This document shows, piece after piece, positions 42,615 through 50,622 of a stretch of DNA of 52,419 nucleotides (the stretch's first letter is position 1; each line of letters opens with the position of its first letter). The DNA is from Helicobacter sp. (GTDB lineage Bacteria > Campylobacterota > Campylobacteria > Campylobacterales > Helicobacteraceae): assembly GCA_022766795.1 (NCBI GenBank), contig JALEPE010000083.1, positions 1 to 52,419 of the forward strand, given 5' to 3'. The notes under the pieces were generated by a model. The model saw only the letters and a list, made by a program, of their open reading frames with translations. It had not been told where the DNA came from and did not search any database. A program made the translations under genes and the position numbers.

Positions 42615-43437
42615 CGCCTTATCTTATACCTTTATGCAAAATGCGCTGATTGGTGCATTTTTTACAAGTATAATTTGTGGAATCATCGGTACTCTTGTTG
42701 TAGCAAATCGTATGGTGTTTATCGCGGGTGGAATTGCGCATAGTGTGTATGGAGGGGTTGGAATTGCTGTATTTTTTGGGATTCCGATTCTAGCAGGCGC
42801 AGCCCTCTTTAGCGTATTGTGTGCAGTAGCTTTAGCCTATATGCTATTGTATGCTAAAGAGCGTTTAGATTCATTAATTGGATCTTTGTGGGCATTTGGA
42901 ATGGCACTCGGGGTAATTTTAGTGGAGCTAACTCCGGGGTATAATAAGGACTTTATGGGGTATTTATTTGGCAGTATTTTAAGTATCACGCAAGAGGATA
43001 TTGGCGTGATGTTGCTTTTTAGTCTTGTTTTGCTCGGCTTTGTGATGCTGAAATACCGCGTGATTTTAGGCTTAAGCTATGATGAAGATTTTACGCGTTT
43101 GCAGGGGATTAATACACGTGCATTTAGTGTTGCGCTTATGGTGTTAATTGCGATTGGAATTGTGATTTCTATGCGTTCTGTCGGGATTATCCTCATCATT
43201 GCGCTTGTGAGTATTCCTGCGTATTGCAGTGAGGTTTTTACCGCATCTTTAGCAAAAATGATGGTTCTTGCAAGTGCGATTTCCTTTATTTCTATGTTAA
43301 GTGGAATCACGATTGCTTACCTTTATGATTTTCAAGCAGGGGCTAGTATCGTGATGGTATTATCAGTATTTTCATTGATTTTAACATTGACGTATCGCTA
43401 TATTCAACTTCAAACCAATACAACAAAGGATATGTAA
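42607..43437 (+). CDS. Metal-type (ZnuB-like) ABC transporter permease
   Basis: The protein (276 residues) has eight to nine membrane helices of the ABC-3 family (ZnuB/MntC). Typical segments are MVFIAGGIAHSVYGGVGIA near residue 40 and MRSVGIILIIALVSIPAYC near residue 190. It would form the channel for Zn2+ or Mn2+ import with the ATPase at 40508. The start is TTG at 42607, inside the end of mqo, with GGAG eight bases before. A small membrane protein gene follows without any gap. Confidence 0.88.
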   Translation: MINALSYTFMQNALIGAFFTSIICGIIGTLVVANRMVFIAGGIAHSVYGGVGIAVFFGIPILAGAALFSVLCAVALAYMLLYAKERLDSLIGSLWAFGMALGVILVELTPGYNKDFMGYLFGSILSITQEDIGVMLLFSLVLLGFVMLKYRVILGLSYDEDFTRLQGINTRAFSVALMVLIAIGIVISMRSVGIILIIALVSIPAYCSEVFTASLAKMMVLASAISFISMLSGITIAYLYDFQAGASIVMVLSVFSLILTLTYRYIQLQTNTTKDM

Positions 43438-43665
43438 ATGGATAATATAAACGCAATAGAATTAGCACAAGGCACAGCTAAAAAAGCAGTAAAAATTGCT
43501 TTAGTTTCGTGTGTAATTACAATTATATTTGCAACATTAAGTTTATGGGTATTGCTCAACCAAATTACAGCCACCACAAATTTGGTCAAAATACAAAAAG
43601 AGCAAGAAGAACGCTTAGAAAAAATAGAGGAACGATTAAAATCTGCAGAATCTTTGATTCCTTAA
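43438..43665 (+). CDS. Small one-helix membrane protein with coiled-coil tail
   Basis: The protein (75 residues) has one membrane helix (~20-42) and a charged C-terminal coiled-coil (QKEQEERLEKIEERLKSAE). I believe it belongs to a Helicobacter/Campylobacter-specific family of small membrane proteins (possibly DUF5408), but am not sure. The ATG follows the permease stop directly, so it is the last gene of this operon and might assist the transporter. No enzymatic motif. Confidence 0.75.
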   Translation: MDNINAIELAQGTAKKAVKIALVSCVITIIFATLSLWVLLNQITATTNLVKIQKEQEERLEKIEERLKSAESLIP

Positions 43666-43698
43666 TGAAAGTGTGAGAGTAGGGAAGGGAGATTGTAA

Positions 43699-44802
43699 TT
43701 AGTGCTTTGCGCCTTGTGTATTAAGATGAATCAAAACACCTTCTAAAATCGCATTAATGTCGCCATCTAAAATTGCATCAACATTACTATAAGCGATATT
43801 GGAGCGTAAATCTTTAACTTGCTGGTAGGGCGTTAGCACATAACTTCTAATCTGATGTCCCCAACCAATCTCACTTTTATCCCCGCTGTTTGTCTCTGCA
43901 TCACGCTTTTGCCTTTCTAACTCATATAGTTTAGATTTTAGCATTTTTAGCGCACTTGCTTTATTTTTATGCTGACTTCTATCGTTTTGACATTGCACTA
44001 CAATTTTAGTAGGAATATGTGTAATCCTGATGGCGGATTCTGTCTTATTAACGTGTTGTCCACCTGCTCCTGAAGCGCGATAGGTATCAATGCGTAAATC
44101 TTTTTCCTCAATATTAATATCAATATCATCATCAATTTCTGGACTAACTTGGACAGAACTAAAACTTGTGTGGCGTTTGGCGTTTGCATCAAAGGGTGAA
44201 ATACGTACAAGACGATGGACGCCATTTTCGGCTTTTGCATAACCATAAGCGTTTTCTCCTTTGATGATAAAGCTAGCATCTTTGATCCCTGCTTCATCGC
44301 CCTCCTGATAATCTAGTAATTCTACTTTAAAGCCATTGCGTTCTGCCCAGCGCAAATACATACGATATAGCATACTCGCCCAATCTTGCGATTCCGTTCC
44401 ACCCGCGCCCGGAGTGATTGTAAAAATTGCATTATTAGAATCCAAAGGATCACTTAACATCACTTCAATTTCTGCATTTTTAATAATATGTTCTAGCTCA
44501 TCAGATTCTGCAAAAAGTGCTTCAAGGCTTTCATTATCGTCTCTTGAAAGCTCAAAAAGCTCTTGTGCATCATCAAGCGCATTTTTGGCAGTTTTGTATT
44601 TATCAAGTTGCCGCTCACACCGCTTCTTTTCTTTTTGTAAATCTCCAGCTCTCTTGCTATCTTCCCAAAATTCTTTTGTTTGTTCTAGGTTTTCAATCTC
44701 TGCAATTCTTGCCTTTAGCGATTCTGGTTGCATAATCTTTTCAATGTTATTGCATTTAGTTTCTAGCTCTTTTAATAATTCACCATAAGTATAAGTATCC
44801 AA
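43699..44802 (-). CDS. prfB: Peptide chain release factor 2, without programmed frameshift
   Basis: RF2 (367 residues) has the SPF tripeptide (202-204) that reads UGA/UAA and the GGQ loop (247-249) that triggers hydrolysis in the ribosomal centre. The frame is continuous from the ATG at 44802. The usual in-frame UGA and frameshift site around codon 25 are absent; residues 20-30 read straight through. It is probably in one transcript with mnmH, whose stop lies 12 bases upstream. Confidence 0.95.
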   Translation of the reverse strand: MDTYTYGELLKELETKCNNIEKIMQPESLKARIAEIENLEQTKEFWEDSKRAGDLQKEKKRCERQLDKYKTAKNALDDAQELFELSRDDNESLEALFAESDELEHIIKNAEIEVMLSDPLDSNNAIFTITPGAGGTESQDWASMLYRMYLRWAERNGFKVELLDYQEGDEAGIKDASFIIKGENAYGYAKAENGVHRLVRISPFDANAKRHTSFSSVQVSPEIDDDIDINIEEKDLRIDTYRASGAGGQHVNKTESAIRITHIPTKIVVQCQNDRSQHKNKASALKMLKSKLYELERQKRDAETNSGDKSEIGWGHQIRSYVLTPYQQVKDLRSNIAYSNVDAILDGDINAILEGVLIHLNTQGAKH

Positions 44803-44814
44803 AATATTCCTTTA

Positions 44815-45810
44815 TTAATAATATTTCCTAGCAAAATCCATAATTTCCGCAATTACCTGTGGAATCGTATGGTAGGAAATCATACAATCATAAGATTCCT
44901 TTTTATATACTTTGTCGTAGTATTCAACAAGCAAAATTTCTGCCACTCTGCGTAAATCCCCATAATAGAAAGAATCCTTAGCTTCTTGCCAATAACTTTT
45001 TTGCATAAAGGGGGCAATTTTTTGCATTGCTGTTTCAAAAAACATTGGCGTAATTTTACCATATTGCTTTAAAATTCTTTCAATCCGCTTTTCTAGTGGT
45101 GTTTGAATTAGAATCTTGGGCGCACTTTGATAGCTTTCGTATAAAATACTAGGCAAAACAACACAACCTATTTTTTTGCTTTCACCCTCAACGAGCACGA
45201 AAGGCGCATTTTCTAATTCCCTTAAACGCGTAAAAAGTAGATTAGAAAACATTTTTGGGCTTGGCTGATTACCTAGAATTGCACCAAAGCTTGAGCCTAA
45301 GTGCTTGCTGATTTCCTCTAAATTTAAAGAATCGGTAAAAGCTTCTATGATTTCACTTTTTCCGCTGCCTGTTTGTCCAACAAGCGTGATAAAGCGGTGA
45401 GGCAAGGGGGATTGCAAATAACGCACAACTTCGCTACGATAAGCTTTATAGCCGTTTTCTAATAACGCAACTTGATAACCGATATGATCTAGGATAATCG
45501 CCATAGATTGACTACGCATTCCACCGCGCGCACAGTGGATTCCAATCGGCTGTCTAGGGCTTATCATATCCTTTAACTTCAATAAATGTTGTGCCATATT
45601 CGCGCTGACAAAACTCGCACCAAGCACCCTTGCTGCAAAGGGATTCTTTTTGTAGAGTATGCCAATTTCTTCAAATTCGCTATCATTTAACACTGCAAAA
45701 TTCAGCGCATTGGGGATATGGGATTCTGCAAATTCCCTAGGTGAGCGCACATCAATGATATGAGAAAATTCCTCTTGCAAAAAAGAATGAATCGTAAGTT
45801 TTTTAATCAT
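44815..45810 (-). CDS. mnmH: tRNA 2-selenouridine synthase (rhodanese + P-loop)
   Basis: The protein (331 residues) starts with a rhodanese domain (~1-125) with active Cys93 in HCARGGMRS. Then comes a P-loop GQTGSGKSE (145-153). This two-domain order is that of MnmH/SelU/YbbB, which converts 5-methylaminomethyl-2-thiouridine in tRNA to the geranylated and selenylated forms. Selenium supply (SelD) would be needed for the latter; selD is not in the window. It lies between SRP RNA and prfB, so three translation-related genes sit together. Confidence 0.9.
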   Translation of the reverse strand: MIKKLTIHSFLQEEFSHIIDVRSPREFAESHIPNALNFAVLNDSEFEEIGILYKKNPFAARVLGASFVSANMAQHLLKLKDMISPRQPIGIHCARGGMRSQSMAIILDHIGYQVALLENGYKAYRSEVVRYLQSPLPHRFITLVGQTGSGKSEIIEAFTDSLNLEEISKHLGSSFGAILGNQPSPKMFSNLLFTRLRELENAPFVLVEGESKKIGCVVLPSILYESYQSAPKILIQTPLEKRIERILKQYGKITPMFFETAMQKIAPFMQKSYWQEAKDSFYYGDLRRVAEILLVEYYDKVYKKESYDCMISYHTIPQVIAEIMDFARKYY

Positions 45811-45849
45811 ATTAAACCTAGAATGTTAAAAAATAGAGAGTTTGGAAGT

Positions 45850-45960
45850 AAAAACCCTTTTTAAGATACTTGCGGCACACAAGATTTTTAGGGGCTCTGC
45901 TGTGTTCCCACCCTGAAGCATTATCTAAAAACCCTATTGCACAAGTCTCAAAAAGGGCAA
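45850..45960 (-). ncRNA. ffs: Small signal recognition particle RNA (4.5S-type)
   Basis: The minus strand folds into one long hairpin. The outer helix pairs CCCTTTTT with AAAAAGGG, then GAGACTTG pairs with CAAGTATCTT. Further in, TTTTTAG pairs with CTAAAAA. The tip has the SRP domain IV pattern: TCAGG, then GTG-GGAA-CAC with the GGAA tetraloop, then AGCAG. TTTTT ends it as terminator. A perfect TATAAT at 45966-45971 puts the 5' end near 45959. It should bind Ffh for membrane targeting. Ends are approximate. Confidence 0.88.
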
Positions 45961-45965
45961 GTGGA

Positions 45966-45971
45966 ATTATA
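45966..45971 (-). promoter_or_regulatory. -10 box (TATAAT) of SRP RNA
   Basis: On the minus strand TATAAT lies seven bases before the predicted 5' end of the SRP RNA. Confidence 0.7.
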
Positions 45972-46029
45972 TTTTATTCTCAAGAAAAAAGCAATATTTT
46001 TGCAAAAGTTTAAAATTCCATTTGTTAAA

Positions 46030-47010
46030 TTATACAGGAAATACACGGATTGTAGGGTCTAAGGATTCTTGCAACACAGATTCAATCGCAAAGAGTGTGC
46101 CGGTTGCTCCACTTGCGCAACCACTACAAGCACCCAAATAGCGGATATAAACATCTGTGTAGCCATCACTTGCGTTTTTTAAGTCAATAATCTCCATATT
46201 TCCGCCGTCCATCATTAACATCGGGCGGATTTTTTCATCAATCACGCTTTCAATCGCCTTACTTTTTTGAATAATCGTCATATTTGCGAAATCCAAATTT
46301 CCTTGCGATTCTAAATCCGCTTTGTTTTTGAGGGCTTCCTCCTCCATTTCTGCACGCACATCACGCAAAATATCCACTAAATAATATTCTCTCTCCTCGT
46401 GTCCTCCGGGCTTAATGCAGCTTTTGCAAAATGCACCCGCTTTGGTATATTCCGTGATTTCCTCAATGGTTTTAAGATTGTTAAGTTTAATCACTTCTTT
46501 AAGTGTGCCAAGACTAACCCTCGCGCACTCGCACACGATGATTTCATCTTCAAAATCCTCTGGATTCTTGCCTAAATAAAGCGCGGCTGCTTTTTTAATC
46601 ACATCATAAGCCATTACGGAGCAGTGCATTTTTTGTCCCGGAACCGCTGGAGTGTCTGGCTCATCACGCAAGGCTTTTTCTACATCAATGTTTGTAATTT
46701 TTACTGCTTCTTGCACCTTTTTGCCAAGGCAGAGTTCCACCATCATATCGCTACTTGCAATCGCGGTTCCACAGCCAAAACTCTTAAATTTCGCATCTAC
46801 AATCGTATCATTGCTATCAATGAGCCAATAAAGGCGCACCGCATCACCACAAGCCTCCGCACCATAATCCGCTACGATGAGTTTCAATCCTCTTTTGTCT
46901 GCTTCTTCTTGAGTGATGACACCTAAATGAGTTGGGTTGTCCATTCTTTCACTAACTTTTTTACTATATGCGTCCCACAACGCACCACCTAATAATTCAT
47001 TTTTTGCCAT
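46030..47010 (-). CDS. nifU: NifU, Fe-S cluster scaffold (three-domain)
   Basis: The protein has 326 residues and three parts. The U-type scaffold has Cys in EACGDAVR, SFGCGTAIASSD and MHCSVMAY. The central [2Fe-2S] domain has VCECARVS and FCKSCIKPGG. The Nfu-type C-terminus has GACSGCASG with the CxxC. It assembles Fe-S clusters with sulfur from NifS. Helicobacter uses this NIF-type system for general cluster assembly instead of ISC. It follows nifS by 12 bases, same strand. Confidence 0.95.
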   Translation of the reverse strand: MAKNELLGGALWDAYSKKVSERMDNPTHLGVITQEEADKRGLKLIVADYGAEACGDAVRLYWLIDSNDTIVDAKFKSFGCGTAIASSDMMVELCLGKKVQEAVKITNIDVEKALRDEPDTPAVPGQKMHCSVMAYDVIKKAAALYLGKNPEDFEDEIIVCECARVSLGTLKEVIKLNNLKTIEEITEYTKAGAFCKSCIKPGGHEEREYYLVDILRDVRAEMEEEALKNKADLESQGNLDFANMTIIQKSKAIESVIDEKIRPMLMMDGGNMEIIDLKNASDGYTDVYIRYLGACSGCASGATGTLFAIESVLQESLDPTIRVFPV

Positions 47011-47022
47011 ATTTCTTTCCTT

Positions 47023-48195
47023 TTAATAACTGCTTGAAATAGAGCGCAAACGCGCAATAGATTTTTTAAAAATTTCAATCGTATAATCAATTTCCTCTTG
47101 TGTTGTAAAACGACTAAGAGAGATTCTAATCGCGGTATGTGCTAATTCTTTATCCGCACCAATCGCACTCATTACGGGATTTGCTTCTAAATCCTCACTT
47201 GCACACGCGCTGCCAGTGGAACAAGCGATTCCATATTTATTTAAATCCCATAGCATTGCTTCGCCCTCAACACCGCGAATGCTAACTAGAGTCGTATTTG
47301 GCACACGCAAAGAACGATGACCCACCGCAAAAACATCTGGAATCTCAAGCAGTGCGTCCTCCAATCTATCGCGCAAATGGCGCACATTGTTGCGTTCAAA
47401 GTCTAAATGCAAACTTGCTTGTCGCATTGCCTCTCCCAAAGCAACAATGTAAGGTACATTGAGCGTTCCGCTGCGTCTGCCACCCATATGTTCTCCGCCG
47501 TGGAATAGGGGAGTGAGTTTCACGCCTTTGCGGATATAAAGCCCCCCGATTCCTTTAGGAGCGTGGAATTTATGTCCGCTAAAGCTTAGAAAATCCACCT
47601 GCGCTTTTTGCACATCTACAGGGATTTTACCGATTGCCTGCACGGCATCTGTGTGGAATAGGATTCCGCGTTTTTTGCAAATTGCTCCAATCTCTTCAAT
47701 GGGGAAGATGATTCCGGTTTCGTTGTTTGCCCACATTATGCTAACCAATGCGGTTTTATCCGTAATAGCGGCTTCCAAGTCTTTTGGATTCAAAGTGCCA
47801 TTTTCTCCCACAGGCAGATAGGTTACTTCTACTCCCAAGCTTTCCAAGAACCGACAGGTAGCAAGAATCGCTGGGTGTTCTACTTGCGTTGTGATGATAT
47901 GATTCTTTTCGCCAAAGCGCAAAATATCAAAATAAACGCCCTTTAGCACCCAATTATTGCTTTCTGTTGCACAAGAAGTAATGATAATATCGTCCTCATC
48001 GTGCGCATTAATCCCCTCATAGAGATGATTAAAAGCCTCGCGGATTACCGTGTGTGTCTCTGTCCCAAAGCTATGCAGTGAGTTTGGATTACCATATTTT
48101 TCACAAAAATAAGGTTCCATTAGCTCCTTTGCTCTTGGGTCTAGCATTGTGGTTGCATTATTGTCTAAATACACCCTTTTGTTGGAATGATTCAT
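47023..48195 (-). CDS. nifS: NifS cysteine desulfurase
   Basis: The protein (390 residues) is a class V aminotransferase-fold PLP enzyme. The beginning VYLDNNATTMLDPRAKELM, the PLP lysine in SFSGHKFHAPKGIGG and the active-site loop GSACASEDLEANPV are typical of NifS. It removes sulfur from cysteine for NifU. It is first in the nifS-nifU pair. The 107-base upstream gap is A/T rich; AAAGGA is the ribosome site. Confidence 0.95.
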   Translation of the reverse strand: MNHSNKRVYLDNNATTMLDPRAKELMEPYFCEKYGNPNSLHSFGTETHTVIREAFNHLYEGINAHDEDDIIITSCATESNNWVLKGVYFDILRFGEKNHIITTQVEHPAILATCRFLESLGVEVTYLPVGENGTLNPKDLEAAITDKTALVSIMWANNETGIIFPIEEIGAICKKRGILFHTDAVQAIGKIPVDVQKAQVDFLSFSGHKFHAPKGIGGLYIRKGVKLTPLFHGGEHMGGRRSGTLNVPYIVALGEAMRQASLHLDFERNNVRHLRDRLEDALLEIPDVFAVGHRSLRVPNTTLVSIRGVEGEAMLWDLNKYGIACSTGSACASEDLEANPVMSAIGADKELAHTAIRISLSRFTTQEEIDYTIEIFKKSIARLRSISSSY

Positions 48196-48302
48196 AATCG
48201 TCCTTTCTTGATAAAAACTAAATAATATTTATTTATGTAAAATGCATTTAGCTTTTACTCTAAAAAAGCTTAAATATTTTTAAAATCCAAAATAAATCTT
48301 TA

Positions 48303-49031
48303 TTATGAGTGGTGAATTTGCAAAGCGCGTTCCAAATCCTCTTTGGTGTCAATGCCAAATGATTGGGATTCTACCTTTGCCATTACAATCGTTTGAGACG
48401 CTTCAAGGGCGCGTAATTGCTCTAGCTTTTCTATGGATTCTAGGTTGGATTTTGGTAATTTACAAAACTCCTGCAAACTCTCTCCGCTAAAGGCGTAAAT
48501 TCCTAAATGTCCTAAGTATTGCACGGATTCTGTATTTTCTCTATTATAAGGAATCACGGAGCGCGAAAAGTAAATGGCTTCGTTTTTAGAGTTCAGCACG
48601 ACTTTAACAAGATTTGGGTCTTGTGCTTGTTCCTTTGTAATAGGCTTCGCACAACTTCCCATAAAGGGAATCGCACCACGCTTTTTTCTCTCGCTTTCCA
48701 TTAAATGCTTCAAGCTTAAAATGACCTCTTGCTCCAAAAAAGGCTCATCACCTTGTAGGTTAATGATGATTTCATTTTTGTGAAGATTGAGGATTCTTGC
48801 GCATTCCGCGATTCTATCTGTGCCGCTTTCGTGTGTGTTGCTTGTAAGAATTGAGCGCACATTATAACGCGTGCAAACTTCCGCAATGATGGGTTCATCA
48901 CAAGCCACGACTACATCGTCAATTTCTTTTGCGAGTTCTGCAGTGCGCACAATCATCGGGATTCCGTGAATTTGTGCTAAAACTTTATTGGGAAAGCGCG
49001 TGGATTTTAATCTTGCTGGAATGATGATCAT
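48303..49031 (-). CDS. kdsB: CMP-KDO synthetase (3-deoxy-manno-octulosonate cytidylyltransferase)
   Basis: The protein (242 residues) starts IIIPARLKSTRFPNKVLA, then has VVACDEPIIAEVC, INLQGDEPFLEQEVI and VQYLGHLGIYAFSGESLQEF, all KdsB marks. It activates KDO with CTP for lipid A core synthesis in the cytoplasm. The gene starts two bases after the stop of the zinc-ribbon protein gene, so the two are cotranscribed. Confidence 0.95.
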   Translation of the reverse strand: MIIIPARLKSTRFPNKVLAQIHGIPMIVRTAELAKEIDDVVVACDEPIIAEVCTRYNVRSILTSNTHESGTDRIAECARILNLHKNEIIINLQGDEPFLEQEVILSLKHLMESERKKRGAIPFMGSCAKPITKEQAQDPNLVKVVLNSKNEAIYFSRSVIPYNRENTESVQYLGHLGIYAFSGESLQEFCKLPKSNLESIEKLEQLRALEASQTIVMAKVESQSFGIDTKEDLERALQIHHS

Positions 49032-49033
49032 CG

Positions 49034-49333
49034 TTAAAAGTCAAATAAGTCGCTAAAGAAACTTTCGCGCTTTTTATATTTATAATCTTTTTGATGGCGA
49101 TAATCTTGAGAGTAGTTTTGCTGATTTTGATAATTTTGACTTTGGTAGTTTGGTTGCGGGGACTGTTGATAATTTTGTTTTTGTTCTCTTGGCGGTATGC
49201 TGGAACGTTCAATGATCTTGTCTAATTCTCCGCGATCTAGCCATACACCACGACACTTTGGGCAGTAATCAATCTCAACACCACTGCGCTCACTCATCAC
49301 TAAATCTACACCGACACAAACGGGACACTGCAT
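49034..49333 (-). CDS. Small zinc-ribbon (zf-TFIIB-like) protein with Q/N/Y-rich tail
   Basis: The protein has 99 residues. The first ~45 form a zinc ribbon: CPVC at 3-6 and YCPKCRGVWLDRGEL, as in zf-TFIIB-type proteins. The rest is a low-complexity tail rich in Gln, Asn, Tyr and Ser with repeated NYQ-like triplets, ending in a charged, aromatic tip. I chose the ATG at 49333 (AAGGAG upstream); a start nine codons earlier lacks such a site. An extended -10 box is at 49359-49364. It is followed by kdsB. Function is unknown. Confidence 0.85.
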   Translation of the reverse strand: MQCPVCVGVDLVMSERSGVEIDYCPKCRGVWLDRGELDKIIERSSIPPREQKQNYQQSPQPNYQSQNYQNQQNYSQDYRHQKDYKYKKRESFFSDLFDF

Positions 49334-49358
49334 AGTTTCTCCTTTTGAAATAAAGCGC

Positions 49359-49364
49359 ATTATA
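49359..49364 (-). promoter_or_regulatory. Extended -10 promoter (TGC-TATAAT) of the zinc-ribbon/kdsB pair
   Basis: On the minus strand TGC precedes TATAAT about 26 bases before the preferred ATG. Confidence 0.6.
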
Positions 49365-49518
49365 GCAAACTTGGGGATAATTTTAGCAAAAACTATGCAA
49401 ATATAGTCAGAAAGCGTTCTTATAAAATAACTTTATGTGCATAAAAAGCAAGGCATTTATCTTTTGAACATTTTAATGCAAAAGTATAGAAAATTATTGA
49501 AGCCTATAAATAGAAAGG

Positions 49519-50589
49519 TTAGCATTCCTCATAAGGTTGAATCATTGTTTTATAAATTCTAAGAAGCGCGATAAATAGTGCAGTGATTGCAGGTCCCAGC
49601 ACAATCCCCCAAAAACCAAAACTTGTAAGTCCTGCAATAATAGCAAAGAAAATCAACATTTCATTGATAAGGACAGGCGTTTTAATAAGCACGCGATTAA
49701 TAAAGGAAATAATTAAAGGCTTCACACCATTATCGGCAATGGTAGCAATGGCTATAATGGAATACAATGCAATAACAATAGCATTTGTATAATTTCCCAA
49801 ATACGCTTCATATCCAGCAATTGGCAGCCAAACAAGCGTTCCCCCTACCACAGGCACTAAAGATGCAAAGCCATATAGGATTCCAAGCAGATACGCATTA
49901 TAACCATAAAATAGCATTAAAATTCCAAATAATGTTCCTTGCAGTAACATTGAAAAAATTGATGAATAGAATACCACGCTAATCACTGCACTCACTTCTT
50001 CATATAGGGATTCTGTCTGCTTATGGTCAAAAGGGATTAAATGCAAGAAATAATAACCTAAACGCTTGCCATAATAATAAAAAAAGAACAAAAAAATCAA
50101 AATAAATAATGTATCATTTAAGAATTGAAATCCATTTTTAGATGCTTTAGCTACGATGTTTATGGAGCTTTTAGCAAGATTCCCCCAATGAATTGCGTGC
50201 AGCTGCTCTAACCAATGGCTTAACTCTTTTGCAATCGCAGCAGGTAAATGGATTAACAAGTCTTTAATGAAGCTACTAAGGCGCATTTGTGTGTCTAATA
50301 AAAAGTTTTGAAAATTACCTAAATCCAATGTTGTTGCCATATTTGTTAAATTGAGTAAAACATAAAAAATCGGCAAAAAACATAGAGTAACTAAGCCCAA
50401 AACCATAATGCTTGAAGCTAACAAAGGGGATTTTAAAAATTTTACAATGCTGTAATAAATATTTTGCGTAGAGATAAATAGCAAAAACGCAATGAGCAGA
50501 TTCATTAAAAATGGTGCATAAAGCGCAAAAAGCGCCCATAAGCTCAAAGCAAAAGCAAAAATTAAAAAGTAGATTCCACCATTACGCAT
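49519..50589 (-). CDS. AI-2E family transporter / PerM-like membrane protein
   Basis: The protein (356 residues) has about eight membrane helices. A soluble segment (~90-150) sits between the first and second groups, and the conserved FASLVPVVGGTLVWLP region lies near residue 240. This is the AI-2E (UPF0118, YdiK/PerM) family. Some members are reported to export autoinducer 2 or act as ion antiporters; the substrate here is not known. It follows ccoG by 33 bases. Confidence 0.87.
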   Translation of the reverse strand: MRNGGIYFLIFAFALSLWALFALYAPFLMNLLIAFLLFISTQNIYYSIVKFLKSPLLASSIMVLGLVTLCFLPIFYVLLNLTNMATTLDLGNFQNFLLDTQMRLSSFIKDLLIHLPAAIAKELSHWLEQLHAIHWGNLAKSSINIVAKASKNGFQFLNDTLFILIFLFFFYYYGKRLGYYFLHLIPFDHKQTESLYEEVSAVISVVFYSSIFSMLLQGTLFGILMLFYGYNAYLLGILYGFASLVPVVGGTLVWLPIAGYEAYLGNYTNAIVIALYSIIAIATIADNGVKPLIISFINRVLIKTPVLINEMLIFFAIIAGLTSFGFWGIVLGPAITALFIALLRIYKTMIQPYEEC

Positions 50590-50622
50590 TTATAACCCCG
50601 TATAATTATGGAGCCTAGCCGG

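Noticed and set aside
40508..43437. A complete zinc uptake operon (znuABC)
   Set aside because: The binding-protein gene znuA is not in the window, so only ATPase and permease can be claimed and the metal is not certain.
44815..45810. A stand-alone rhodanese or a kinase
   Set aside because: The rhodanese domain followed by a P-loop in one protein of this size is characteristic of MnmH/SelU.
49361..49518. Hidden small gene between the AI-2E protein gene and the zinc-ribbon gene
   Set aside because: No open frame with a ribosome site; the stretch is A/T rich and seems only to carry the promoter of the zinc-ribbon gene.
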